Origin: Rotaria macrura
Lineage: Eukaryota; Rotifera; Eurotatoria; Philodinida; Philodinidae
Direction: 5' to 3'
Assembly (NCBI GenBank): GCA_900239685.1
Contig: OENT01000357.1
Coordinates: forward strand, 62,001 to 126,000
Length of the DNA stretch: 64,000 bases
The notes under the pieces were generated by a model. The model did no database searches, was not told the origin of the DNA, and saw nothing but the letters and a program-made list of their open reading frames with translations. How positions within the stretch are numbered: the first letter of the stretch is position 1; each line of letters starts with the position of its first letter. Both the position numbers and the translations under genes were made by a program. This document shows positions 36,618 through 49,888 of the stretch, piece after piece.

Positions 36618-39023
36618 ATGTCGTCGTCTTCTCTTCGACAGCATCAACGTAAATCCGTAATGGTCGCTAGTGGACATTCGCCATTAGGTCGACATCATAG
36701 CCTTAACGCGGTAACATATCATCATTCCTCGTCAATACCATTTGCAACTCAAAAATCGCATAGATCATTTCCATCCCCCAAAACGACAACAACAACAACA
36801 ACGACCCCGACAATGACGACGACAACAGCTAATATTTTATACGAAGAAGATAATAATCAATTAGATGAAAAAAACTTAACTAGCATCTTTAATTTCCAAC
36901 ATCAAATCAGTAATTTTCATAATTCATCAATAAATCATAGATTCAATGAAATAAATTTACCACGCTCAACACGTCACTTATGTGGTTCAATCATGCCTTT
37001 GCATTCATCGACATCATCACCTAACATTGATCATCGTTCAATAGAAAACGATAATTTACATTCGCCTATACTTACTCCTAATTTATTTCGAAAACCTGAT
37101 CTTAAATATAGGTTTCATATCTTAGTTTTCTATCCGAATCTTTTTCATCTATTCAAGATAAAACAAAAACATAGTATTTATCTTTATTTAGAAATTTGGG
37201 ACGTAATGGCTTACGAGTATCTCAATTAGGCCTTGGCACTTGGGTTACATTTGGGGGACAAATATCAGATGATGTTGCTGAAGAATTAGTTACTGTTGCA
37301 TATGATAGCGGAATTAATCTATTTGATACAGCAGAAGTTTATGCAGCCGGAAAGTAAGAATTTTGTTTTATTTTTAATTATTTGATTAAATATTTTTATT
37401 CTCATATATATATATATATATTAGAGCGGAAATAACACTTGGAAAAGTTTTAAAAAAGAAAAAATGGAAACGATCAAGTTATATTGTATCAACAAAATTA
37501 TTTTGGGGCGGAAAGTTTGTTGAACAATATTGAATTGGCGATTCAAGTTTTTTTTGTTAAACTATTGTTTTATTTGTTCTATTCTATAGAGCTGAAACAG
37601 AGAAAGGACTTTCAAGAAAACATATTATTGAAGGTTTAAGAGCCAGTCTTGAACGCTTACAATTGGATTATGTTGATATTGTATTTGCTAATAAACCTGA
37701 TACATCAGTACCGATGGAAGGTAAATTGAAAATTATCAACCGATGATTTGTTTTTCTGGACATTTCAGTTTTTCTTTGCTGTAATAAAAAAATAATTAGA
37801 AATTGTTCGAGCATTTACACAAGTTATTAATGATAATCTTTGTTTCTATTGGGGAACATCAAGATGGTCACCGATGGAAATAATGGTAATAATTAGTATG
37901 CTTTTAAATAAACGACATATATATATATATAAATATACGTTTGTATTAAAGGAAGCTTATTCGGTCGCTCGACAATTTAATTTAATTCCACCTATATGTG
38001 AACAAGCTGAATATCATTTATTTCAACGTGATAAAGTTGAAGTTTATCTACCAGAAATATATCATAAAATTGGTTAGAAAAACAAGTCACCATGCGAATC
38101 TGTCTTTTTCGTGAATAAAAAAAAACTTTTTTTCAGGAATTGGAACTATGTCTTGGTCACCATTAGCATGTGGTTTACTAACTGGAAAATACGATGATGG
38201 AATACCATTACATTCAAGAGCTGCACTTAAAGTATTGAGTAATTGATATTTATGAGGAAAGAAAACGAATTCATTCAATATCATAGGGTTACGGATGGTT
38301 AAAGGATAAAATTCTGAGCGATGAAGGTAGAAAACAACAAAATAAATTACGAGAATTAGCAGCTTTGGCAACTAAATTCGATTGTACAATTGCTCAATTA
38401 GCTATTGGTAAGTTATCATTATTTATCCTTGCATTTCACATCGAAAATAAAATATATTTAATATTACGAAGAAATCTAAAATTTATCTTGTATTACAAAA
38501 CAAATACTTTTTGTATACCCCAAAATTAATCAACAATTTTTCCTACTATCTCATATGCTATTTAAGATAAATGTCATAAAAAATCTCTGCTTACAGATGT
38601 TAAAATAATCAAGCCATCTGAATCGTTTTTTTTATTGTTCGATGTTAAGATAGAAAAGTTTCTTTGTATGTTCCCATGAAAGCAAACACAATATGAATAT
38701 GTGATAAATATTTTGATTTTGCTTTATACTGTTTTCTTTTTATAGCATGGTGTTTAAAGAATGACAATGTTCATTGTGTATTACTCGGTGCATCAACAGT
38801 CGAACAACTCTATGAAAATATAAATTCATTACAAGTAGAATGATAATGTGAATATAAAACATAAAGATTGTTTTTATTTATATTAAAGGTTGTGTCGAAA
38901 TTAACTCCGTCGATCATGGCTGATATCGATCGAATACTCGGAAATAAGCCTTCTGTTCGAATATCAACAAAAAGTGAAATAAATTTTCAGCCACAAATTC
39001 AAATACCACAACCACAGCGATAA
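36618..39023 (+). CDS. KCNAB: Voltage-gated K+ channel beta subunit (aldo-keto reductase fold)
   Basis: Ten exons: 36618-37111, 37192-37353, 37425-37514, 37590-37720, 37800-37885, 37952-38072, 38137-38231, 38287-38407, 38746-38834 and 38889-39023. They give 507 residues. The first exon encodes a long Ser/His/Thr-rich N-terminus (about 164 residues) with a poly-Thr run. The rest is a typical cytoplasmic Kv beta core: [31 protein letters not shown] with the catalytic-type Asp and Tyr, [104 protein letters not shown] and DRILGNKPS. It binds NADPH and the T1 domain of Shaker-type channels. The donor after exon 9 (CAA|gtagaa) is unusual but needed for the frame. Confidence 0.95.
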
Positions 39024-41076
39024 TTATCATTGTTTTTTTATATTGAATGTGTTTTATTTTTTTCTTTTGTCGTAGTACATATTGTATACGCAGTGTGTTT
39101 ACTCGTCTTCTTCTTTTTTTTTTTTATAAAAATTCATAATAACGCTGTGATTGCGGTTTGATTTCTTAAACACAAAACAAGATGAAATTCTTCTTCTTTC
39201 TAATTTCTTGTCAATTCTTATGAACAAAAAGAAAAGAAACCAATAGAAGTTTCTTTCTCATTCAATTACATTTCAATGTATCTTTATAGAATATACAAGA
39301 ACAATTTCCTTATCAATAATATGAAAAAAAAAGAAGATAGAGAACTATGATAATGATGTAAAAAAATTTGTTCTATCAGCAAAAAAGAATATAGAAGAAA
39401 ATAGATCGATCTAATGAAACCATAATAACGACAACAAGTAAAATGGCTTTCACACTCCTTTGAGAAAGAGAGAGAGAGCTGCTAATTCTTTTTCATGAAA
39501 TAAAACACATGGGTATTGAAATCTAAATAAATTAATAATAAGTGCAGAAAAATTCATTAGAAAAGTCAAGGCTAAGATCAAATCATGCTGACTTTAATTC
39601 TTTCGTGATAGAAGTCATTTTCATTACACGACATTGGAATATTTCGTATCTCGTTATTGTTAGGTACACAGGAATTGTCATAGTATTAAATGATGTTTTC
39701 TAGATCAAACAAGTACAAATTAAATGGATCTATGTTTTGTTTAGATATTGAATTAATTAATCGATGAAAAAAAGGCAAACTCTGATGAGTATAATCGATA
39801 AAACAAATAATGCTCTATAAAGAAAATATTTTTGTATTCTTAATGATTATAAGTCTATTTTCATAAGTACTGTTGTTTGTTCCGAAAAGGTTTAGTGAAC
39901 TGCAAACAACACAAAATAATCTAGAGAACAAAACAACATTTCTTATCGTGCCAAAATCATATAAAATTGAATTTCTTACAAATTTTATTGTCTTATTGTT
40001 GTTTATTGATCGAATGAAGTGTATGCATAAGATTAAATTTGATTCTCCCTAATTTAATATTAATCAAGTAGACGAAAAAAAGAGAGCATCAAACTTGTTG
40101 AACATGAACGAAAGATTCATGACCTTGATAGAACTCATTATTACATCATGATAGATGAATTTCGGTTATTACATCAAACCATAATAATGTTTCAATCCCG
40201 AATATATGATAAAGAAGAAGCTGATAGAATATTGACGAGTGTAGAAAGAAACGCACTGATTTAGAGTAAATATAGATTCTGTTATCTTGTGGGTTATTTC
40301 GACCCAGTACGGGAAAATCATGAATTAATTTCCTAAGAGAACTAACATTGAAATTGAAGCAACGGAGAAAATTCTTATTCATTTTTAAATATTGAAGTAG
40401 ATAATACAAGAGATTTTTTTAGCTGTGGATTACACGATTGCACAAGTTTTGTATCTTATTTACTTAGTGCTCAAGCAATCTGTGCCATTGCCTCTCAATA
40501 GATAGTCGCTCGTTGAAATTGAATAACAATTGATTATTTGTGACTGGAATTCGATCATACGATTTTTTCCCTGAAAAATATTCGATCCCAAATCATTGAA
40601 AATGACATGAATCACTTTAGTTATGTGAAAACAGAGTAATGAAGATATTTCGTAAGCATTAAATGTTGACACGAAACTTTTCGCAATTACGTTGTCTCAT
40701 AGAAGTGAATGTTTGTGAAATATCTACTGAGCTTGCAATCTCAAGATGACTTCGATCACTTTTATGAAGCATGCTTTAGATAGTCATTTTATTGTGTTTT
40801 TCTTTTATTCATCTTATTCGATAGAAGAAGAATCAACTCTCTGAAAATCAATCAAAATAAATTCGTATGGATTTATGGATACGTTATGCTTACTTACACA
40901 TACATGATTGATCGTTCGTCAAAGAATCTGTCTATTGGCTCGAAACACAGACCTCATATTTTAATAGAGGTCAGCAAGTCAAATCTGATTGGACATCTAT
41001 TGAAATAAAACAAGAGGAGAGGAAATGTATTATATTTTGAAATTTCAATATTTTCTTATTAGATAATTTTCTTAAC
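39024..41076. other. 3' flank of the Kv beta gene and spacer
   Basis: About 2 kb, A/T-rich, with purine-rich GAGAGAGAGAG near 39467-39478. Short minus-strand frames near 40146-40672 match no family. Near 41051-41068 there is a candidate acceptor (tttcttattag) nine bases before the DNAJC21 ATG. Confidence 0.45.
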
Positions 41077-44000
41077 ATGCGGTGTCATTACGAAGTTCTT
41101 GGCGTCGATCAAACAGCGACTGAGGATGATTTAAAAAAAGCCTATAAGAAATTAGCATTACAATGGCATCCTGGTTTGTTTTATGTGCTTATGTATCACT
41201 GAATATTGGAATTTTCATCTGTATTTCTACACTAGATAAAAATCTCGATAGGATCGCTGAAGCAAAACAACGCTTTTTAGAAATTCGAGCTGCTTACGAA
41301 GTATTGTCTGATCCAAGAGAACGCTCATGGTATGATGCACACAGAGATGTTATGCTTAAAAAAGGTTCTGGTGATGATTATGAAGATGATACAGTCAATA
41401 TCTTTCCGTTTTTTACATCTTCATGCTATCAGGGATATAACGATGGTGAAAATGTATGTTGATGTAAATTTGAATCATATATTATCATTTCAACGTTCTC
41501 TATCTTCAAGGGTTTTTATACAGTTTATAATAAGTTATTTAAAGATATAGCAGAACAAGATTTCAAAGCTTCAACTGACAAGAATATCGAAATACCAGAG
41601 TTCGGCAGTGCAGAAAGTGATTATGAACAAGTAAGAAAAATAGAATAGAAAAATATTCGAAAGAAAACACTATCGCTCTTATTATTGTATAAAAGGTTGT
41701 TGGTCCATTTTATGCATATTGGTCGAATTACTGTACATTGCGATCATACGTTTGGAAAGAAGAACATGACACACATGATGCTCTCGACCGACGTGTCAGA
41801 CGATTGATGGAACAAGAAAATAAAAAATTACGTGATAAAGCAAGAAAAGAACGCAATGACGAAGTTCGAGTAAGAACCAATAGTCTGCGATAGAACATGT
41901 TGAAGATCAACGATGATCATTCATGCTATTATTCTTCAAAAATTTGGAATTGATACTGCTGAAGTTCTTAGATATTGTACAATTTGTTAATGGTTTCAAA
42001 GCCAAATTTTTAACTAATTTGAATTTGAAACTCGTCCACAGTCAATCTTCTTCAATAATTGCTAATGTTTAGTAAAGAAGAAGAACGATTACAGTAAAAA
42101 AGAACAAAGAATCTTGCGATTGATTAGAGCAAGTACAAGATCATGTTTGATCTTTTCTAACTGAACAAAAGTTGGAAAAAAAGATGCTTCAAAGAAAGTA
42201 GCTCTTCTATTACTTCTTAATTTTTCATTGTAAATCTTACGGTCTCTTGTGTTCAGTTCAAAAATATAATCAGTTATAGGCCTGCAAATTTCTTTCCAAC
42301 ATAAGTGATAGGACGTTAGATTTCTTACCTATATTTATCATAAGAGTAGTAAGAAAAATATTTGTTCTTTTATAACTTAGGAATTAGTCGCATTTGTCAA
42401 AAAACGTGATAAACGAGTACAACTTCGAAAGGTAGGACAAACAAGATGAAATTTTGTAAATCATCATCAGTTTGATTATTTAGATATATGTTGAAGAACA
42501 AGCTGCACAAAAGAAAAAAGCCGATACAGAAAAACGGAACCGTGAAAAACAAAGAAAATTAGAGTAAGAGCTCCGATACAAATTTGTACTCGGCTTTTCT
42601 TGTTTATTATGAATATGCTTGTTTTCATACAGAGAATTAGCCCAATACAAAGATTCTCAATGGATGTCATTTGACGAATTTGAAAAGCAATTGAACGATT
42701 TAGAAAAAACAGTTAAAGATAATTTTCAAGAACCCGATGGAAATTACAGTAGAAATGACAACGATAATGATGATGAATGTTCTGACGATATAAACGAATT
42801 ATATTGTGTTGCGTGCAACAAATCATTTAAATCTGATAAAGCGTAAGAAAAATGGTTATGCATGTGATGATGATTTGATTTATTATAATTTATTTAGTTT
42901 TCTTAATCATGAAAATTCTCGAAAACATAAAGAATTCGTTCTTCTAATGAAAGCTCATTTACAAGAAGAAAATGAACAACTACTTTTGAATGGTGAAGAT
43001 CAAACAAATATCAACGATGATAATAACGATGGCATTGCTCAACTACCAATAAATAATCAGTCAGGGTATTTGTTTGCATTTTAACTAAATCCTTCTGTTT
43101 GTAGACAAAGTCAATAGAAGATGTGTTTTGTATTTTGTTTAGAAAATCGAAAAAGAAAAAAAAGAAACAACGACGCAATAATAAAGATAGTGATTCAGCC
43201 GACGAAGACATAGATGAAATAAAACAACAACTTGAAGAAGAATTATTACCACAAGACACTAATAATGTTGAAGAAGAAATATCTACCGTTCCTACAACAA
43301 CAACAGCAACAACCAATAAACAGAAGAAAAATAAATCTACAACAGAAGCACCGAATGCAAACGATGAGGTTTGTATCACTTGAATTTTATTTATCATCGA
43401 TTAAGTTTCGTTCATTAGAAGTTGGATGGTAGTGAAAACAATTTTCTCTCGCAATAGGACTAAGTATCTAGTCCCAATCTAGATATCACAATTGTTACTA
43501 AATCGATTTCTCCATCTCATACATCTCGAAGTAGATTTTCTATGACATTTCATTATAAATTCATGAATATTAGGAACTTTGTAGTTGACAATATCACTTC
43601 AACTTATGTGATACTGTAGAATTTTTTAGACTTATTCCTAGAACATAAAATAATCGATCATTGTTACTCTTTAAAATTGAATTGTTTATTAAAGAAATAC
43701 ACTCTAACGAAGAATAACAATATTTAAAATATTTTAAGAAATCATTTTATAGAATGCATCAGATATAAAAATTTCTTTGGCTATTAAAATCAGTTTCTGA
43801 ATTCAATCTAGATATCACAATTTTAACCAAAAAATATTTAGCTGCTATTACAATTTTCTATCGATCAACATAGATAGCAACCGATTTAGTCATTTCATTG
43901 TTTTTTGTACTGATGTACAAGACATGTTGATTGTCATGCTCGAACTTGAAGAGGAATTTTATCATCATGTAATATCTCGCTAACCAGATTGTCACTGATG

Positions 44001-45496
44001 TTTTGATGAATATACTTTTTGTTCCTCGCTCTGTCGGGCATGATTTAGACCAGTTGTGTTACTTTCGATTTTGAACTAATACTAAGCAAGTTTGTTTTTT
44101 CTTCACACGCAATCAAAACAATTAATTAATTACAGTGTTTAAGTACTGCTTAAAAGTAGTGAGTCGATGCTTGATGCAGAGACGAGTGAACGACTTTCCT
44201 AGAACTAAAGATTAGATATGCACGAGGCAACGGTTCGGTGAACTCGATATCAGTCGGAAGAAAAAATGTGACTCGTTAATGAATTTGTTTTAACCTGAAT
44301 AAATTAATTGATACTCGTTTTCTATTTTAAGCAGTCAGTAATTAGCATTTTTTTCCGACGCTCGACCTTGAAAGATTATGTTTTGGCCTATGTAATTAAA
44401 ACTACAATAATCTGTAGTTTTCGGTTCGGAAAAAAGTTATTTTTATAGGTTCGATCTTGATAATGGCCCTATCTTTTGTTACCAGTATCTATTCAAATAT
44501 CGATCTGTTCTATTCAAGATCAACGATGTTTTTATGTTCATCATTCGCTGATTTGTTTTCAATATACCAACTATGATCTTGCGCGACAACTAAGATTAAA
44601 GGAAAAATAGTACTTTCAAAATGTAACTCCCAAGGGAATACTTCCCGTGATAGATCATCGTGTTGTCAACTAAAACTGCTCAATTATTAACTTGTCGATC
44701 ATGTTAACTTCAAACGTGAGCCCGATACACGTACTAAAATATAGTTTAATTGTTAGAAATAATCAGAAATTTTATACTTCTTTAATGAACGATGAACATG
44801 TACGACATTTTGTTGTTTAAGATGAACAGATATTCTCCAATAAAAACAAATTTGAAAAATAAAACAACTACCAGGAGAATTCTTTATACCACATACGTAG
44901 TACAAAGCAGTATCATATTTCATACAAACAAGTTTTATTTTGAGACATTCAATTTTCCAGAAAACTATCATTATGCATATGGAAAAGGATTTTTCGTAGC
45001 AATACTTTGAATCATTTCTACTTTGTGTGCTTATTAGCACTATTTCTTTATCATCGTCAAGGGAATACCGTAGGTTGACTAAAAAAAGAGCAATATTCTA
45101 GTTGAAATTAGATGCATTTGATGTTTTTTTTTCGTAGAGCTTTCGATTCGATTTATGTGAACTTAATTTTATGATAAATACATTAGTGTGTCGTCTTTTA
45201 ACTATGTGAATATGAAACAGTACAACAAGAAATGAAAGAAGTCAACATATTACATTTGCATTCATTTTATTTTACTTTAGACACCACAAGTACCAATTAT
45301 TCTTCAATGTTTTGTTTGTAAAGAAGAATTTCCTACACGCAATGCACTTTTCAAACATATCAAAGAACTCGATCATGCCAAACCGATACAAGTCAAAACT
45401 GAAATAAAATCGAAGACGAAAAGCAAAAAGAAATGATAAGAATCGTGATTTTAATTATTATGATTACTATTTATTGTTATTTTTCAATAAAAACTA
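41077..45496 (+). CDS. DNAJC21: DNAJC21-type J-domain co-chaperone with two C2H2 fingers
   Basis: Ten exons: 41077-41173, 41236-41453, 41511-41630, 41696-41869, 42381-42431, 42484-42563, 42633-42842, 42898-43065, 43143-43368 and 45281-45496. They give 519 residues. The J domain starts [20 protein letters not shown], has the HPD motif across the first intron, and ends [18 protein letters not shown]. Next are [20 protein letters not shown] and a charged coiled-coil ([21 protein letters not shown]). The first C2H2 finger is [20 protein letters not shown], then an acidic/basic low-complexity segment and a second finger [20 protein letters not shown]. Known family role: co-chaperone in cytosolic 60S ribosome maturation. 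The last intron is long (1.9 kb). In frame, the last exon runs past the usual Lys-rich end to TAA at 45494, adding an odd [13 protein letters not shown] tail. Confidence 0.92.
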
Positions 45497-45574
45497 AACA
45501 AAAAACAATTTTTTTTCTTATTATGATAATAATTGATCTTGTTGTCTTTAGATTTTTGTTAACATCGAATAAGA
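45497..45574 (+). promoter_or_regulatory. Short intercistronic spacer with acceptor site before ELOF1
   Basis: Only 78 bp separate the DNAJC21 stop from the ELOF1 ATG. An AATAAA (45485-45490) overlaps the end of the upstream frame. A pyrimidine-rich stretch leads to a splice acceptor (gttgtctttag, ending 45551), leaving a 23-base leader. This is the layout of an operon resolved by spliced-leader trans-splicing. Confidence 0.55.
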
Positions 45575-45951
45575 ATGGGTAAACGAAAATCCAAACGAAA
45601 GCCTCCACCAAAGCAAAAACGAATTCTTTCTCTCGCCGTTGTATTCCCATGCCCATTTTGTTCACATGATCATTCATGTGAAGTTAAAATGTAAAACTTT
45701 CGAAATAGACTTGTTCGCGATTCTCATTCGATATTTTCTAGTGATCGAAAAGCATGTGTTGGTACAATCGAATGCCAAATGTGTAGAGAAATCTATTCAA
45801 CACCGATTCATTGTAAATGTTTATTTTATTTTTTGTTTCTTACTTTCAAATCCATTTTTTATTTGCCTTCTTTCTTTATCTAGATTTAAGTGAACCAGTT
45901 GATGTATACAACGCATGGATTGATGCATGTGAAGAGCATAATCGAGAATAA
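45575..45951 (+). CDS. ELOF1: Transcription elongation factor 1 homologue
   Basis: Three exons, 45575-45690, 45742-45812 and 45884-45951, give 84 residues against 83 in human. The basic N-terminus [16 protein letters not shown] is followed by a four-Cys zinc ribbon ([10 protein letters not shown], then [10 protein letters not shown]). The near-invariant C-terminus is [20 protein letters not shown]. In known systems it travels with RNA polymerase II through chromatin and helps transcription-coupled repair. It is probably co-transcribed with DNAJC21. Confidence 0.97.
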
Positions 45952-47495
45952 TCATTGTACTCAATTGTATCGTTTTTCTGTATATTTGTAGTTTTAATAT
46001 TTGAGATAGATATCGTACGTTTTGGTTCCGAGCAAGAATTTACATATACTTTTCTGAGATAAGAAATTAAAAGAATAATCTACTAACAAATTTCAGGAAG
46101 AGATTTATTAACAAAAACAAAAAAAAGAATCTACGAGAACATCTGTTTGTCTTTTACCCTTGACATATGAATATAACTTGGAAATTAAAATCATCCGTTG
46201 ATCGTATTGTAATTTAACATCAACAATGAAATAGATTTCGAAATTATCCTTCTACATAGATGTTCTTTAGTGCTTAACTTAGCTTTTCTTTTATGTGGAA
46301 GCAGGGGGAAAACTCTGTGAAGATGAGCATCTTCTTAAATGCAATAAAATATAATTTACCGTCACATGCCTTGACAGTGCAAGGGATCTAAGCCAGTATT
46401 TGAAGAATTGATTCTGAGGAAGAAATACAAGAGATTTTAAACATATAGTTTCATGAAGTTTATGTTCAGGTTCCTCAGATTGGATATAACAATATATTGT
46501 ATATATATATATTCGATTTCTCTGAAAATGTATTAGACGAGTATTTTTGTTTTATCTAATAGATGTGGGATTCTAGAATCAACACCAGTGTTTCAGGTGT
46601 AAATCTTGTTTCCGTTGTATATACTTATGATTTTCTTGCTAAATAAGTTTTTTTTCCTCATTATTGTATGTCTCATAGACGAAAATATTGTTTATCGAGC
46701 GTGTGTTTCGTAAACATCATTGACGAATACCAAATGTTGGTATTTGAACTAACATATTAATGTTGATGTTGTAAAATTGTTGTTTTTTGTTCATGTAATA
46801 TTAACTGTGAAATAAAAGAAAAATGAAAAAGAATTTCTTTGTTTGCTTCGTGGAAACGATTTTTCTCTATAGTTTTACAATTTAATATCGAAGAAAACCT
46901 AAAAGTCAGCTCATGATGCATCTAAAAATTTCACACCATTCGACGACACTCATGTATTCAATTATGTTTCGAATTTTAATTAAATTGATAAATAATACAA
47001 AATTTGCATGCTGGATTTTCTTATAAATGGATAGAAAAATTCTAAAATTAAAATCCTTGACGGACGGAGATAATACTTGACAGGCATCAAAATAAGGTCG
47101 ACCTGTTATCTTAGATTAAAAATGTCAAGATTTGCTTGATCTGTCTGATACATTTTCTTTTCTTCAATTCAATGATCATGTAATCAATGGATTTACAATA
47201 AAAGTCAAACTTTTCCGCATTCAATATTCTTCCGAAACTCTTTTCAAATGTCGATGGATGGAAGTATTCATTTTATTCTCAATTATCTTTAACAAGAATC
47301 ATGACTTATGTACATGACTTTCTAAAAAAGCCACAGAAATGAAATATACTAAAGAGTCAAAAATCTAAACAGAAAAAGTGAAGCAAAATCAATTCAATTT
47401 ATTATTGGTGTCTCTCTAGATTTTCTTTTGTATTGAATCAATTGGTTAATGTGTAGTCTCAAATTGAACTTGATTCTAAACATATATTCTTTTAG
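45952..47495. other. Spacer with no gene seen
   Basis: About 1.5 kb with several polyadenylation-type AATAAA signals (for example near 46343 and 46813) and no exon chain. It ends in a polypyrimidine acceptor (attcttttag) directly before the next ATG. Confidence 0.5.
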
Positions 47496-48129
47496 ATGGC
47501 AAATATGAAGCCTGTACTTCTGTTTTTTCCAAAAGCTGTACGTATATAAACATTGATCCTTCTTGTGTTTTTTGTACAACTGATTGTTCTCCTGAATAGT
47601 TACTAAAATCCTTTACTGATGTCAATGAACTACCATTGTCTTATCGTCATCTTACTAAAGGAAGGCAATTTGTAGTAGTAAGTTTAGACTTTTTATTTCT
47701 GAATATGAGCAAATAAACGTTTGTTCTTCTTAGGGCGAAAATAGATTACGAGCTCGACGTCAAAATGATTCACCTACTGAATTCTACTGTTTTCAAAAGA
47801 ATGCGAATGGGAACGAAGCATATCTACGTATGTTTTAGTTCGTTTACTTGATTAAAAACTCTTTCTTTTTCAGTTTCATCATCAGTAGAAACTTATTCAT
47901 TAGTTCAAGATATTGATCCACCAACGGATTGTGCACCAAAAGAAGTAACTTTTCAACCCGAATTTCCAACACAACTCAAGCTTCGTTGTTTACCTTTCGG
48001 AGCAGGTAAAAAAGATTTTAACTTTTTTTCTTTTAATTTAATATTATATTTTGCTTCATATTAGATGAGCCAAAAATTGTTCTGAAAAAGTCCTCAAGCA
48101 AGAAAAAAAGAAAACGCTTACATGATTAA
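47496..48129 (+). CDS. Small basic-tailed protein, RNA polymerase I subunit POLR1G/RPA34-like
   Basis: Five exons, 47496-47537, 47600-47677, 47734-47827, 47874-48005 and 48065-48129, join in frame to 136 residues. The pattern resembles the N-terminal dimerisation region of RPA34/CD3EAP. A hydrophobic strand (VLLFFPKALLKSF) is followed by NELPLSYRHLTKG, a strand pair (GRQFVVGENRLRAR), SVETYSLVQDIDPP and EFPTQLKLRCLPFGA, the last like PPGLRPRFCAFGG of the human subunit. The end is a lysine-rich nuclear-type tail (KKSSSKKKRKRLHD). The long charged C-terminus of the vertebrate protein is missing. The ATG sits directly after a splice acceptor, so either a leader exon or trans-splicing is expected; an upstream coding exon cannot be excluded. 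The family call is tentative. Confidence 0.55.
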
Positions 48130-49888
48130 ATTTGTTGTTCATCTTCTTTTTGTGTTACGCCTCATGTTCGTCTGAATAAACGTTGCTGTGCTCATGCTAG
48201 AGCATTGAATTACTTGGAGATGAAAAATGCCAATGATTTAATGCATGACGGCTTTGTTTCACGTTGTCATGGATAACACTCAAGTTTTCAGTAATAGACA
48301 AAAAAGGGAACTTCAATCGCACATCTATCAGCACCTGTCATGGTCATATTCTTTTCCACCATCATATTTAGATTTATGAGATAAAGAATAAAGAATGAGA
48401 GTTATTCATCTTCAATATTTAAGCACTTTTATACTTCAAAGGTTTTAATCTAGGCGTTCACAATAGTTTCTCGNGAAAAGAAATTCACCAGTAATATCAC
48501 ATCGAACCTGTCGATAATTATTACATATCTTATGTTTTCTATTCGATACCGTAACTGAGAAATAATAAATTTATTCTTAAGGGTATCTCAAAACTTCTGA
48601 AACAATCTTAAAAATCGATCGCTCTCGCATAAGCTATAAATGAACTCTTTGAAAGTGACATATGATTGTACTATGGAGTAAGAATTCTTTACAGAGATAC
48701 ATCGTAGGATTTTTTTCGATTTTTATCTCAGCTATCGTTTTCTAAACAAGTTAGCTATTCGAAATAAAAGATTCACATGCCTAGTTGTTAATGTTCATTG
48801 AAATTATTGCAATCCAAAAAGTGACTAATTTGAATGGTGATACATTTTCATCAACTATTAGTTAGCATAAAGAAGCACGAGAGAGTTCTTCCGATCTAGT
48901 CTTAACGTGTTTCACCAAAGCTTTGTCTTTAGATCAAGCATCGAAAAAATTCGTTATCATAATTTATAGACTTAACTCGATTGATAATACATGTTTTACA
49001 ACATCCACATTGATTATTCTTTTTACGTACAACATTGACTAATATCTCAACTAAAATTTTGTAAAACTATCTGATTCTTTTCCTTGCTTTTTATGAAAAA
49101 AAAATATTTATAGCATTTGAAATATTTCCATTCTTCTGAAAATTATGAATCTAATTAGTCCGTATGAATTAGAGAAATATTGAAAAAGTATTTGCTGATA
49201 ATTTTACTGCTGATTCCCATTGATAATAAAAACAAGAGAACTCAAACTGGTCGATAATTTTAATCTCAAGTATGTGCAACCATTTATCAGATTTTCAAAG
49301 AGCTTGCCTCAGCTCGCTGCAGCAATGATGTGTTTTCAAAAATAAAATGAGTGTTTCTTGGATCTATTCTATCGTTATAACATAACTAGATTCAAGATAT
49401 TGACGATCATGAACAACTAGATGATGAATCTTATAAAATCATCTATGACAGTTTATTTAAGACAGAATTCTATTCGCATAGTTTATGCAGTAATCGAGTC
49501 ATATATTGGATCAATGTAAAGCAAACTGGATAGTTTGAATAATATTCATAAAGAGAAACGAAAATTCAACGTATGTTTTACTTAATCAAATATATTTCTG
49601 GCATTGTATGAAAGACAAAGTTACACAGATTTTATGCTGACTCATGTAAACTTGCTTATCTTCTGAAGTAGAATCGTACTCGATCGCACATGTTTAACCT
49701 GAATAGGAAAAAAACTTGCACAAGAATTACTCATCGAAACGTTTGTCAATGCGATCAATACGGTATCTCATGCTTGAATACCATGTATCAATAACTATTG
49801 AGCATCTCGGCAGATTATTTAACTTTATTTAGTCATTCTATTCATGAATGCAAAGAAAATAAATTGAATTGACATGTAAAAATTAAAA
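48130..49888. other. Spacer between convergent genes
   Basis: No exon chain was found on either strand. It holds one unresolved base at 48474. An AATAAA near 48175 could end the upstream gene. Confidence 0.5.

Noticed and set aside
43011..43397. 128-codon minus-strand frame with long Ser/Val/Phe runs
   Set aside because: It is the antisense shadow of the low-complexity Lys/Thr/Asp exons of DNAJC21.
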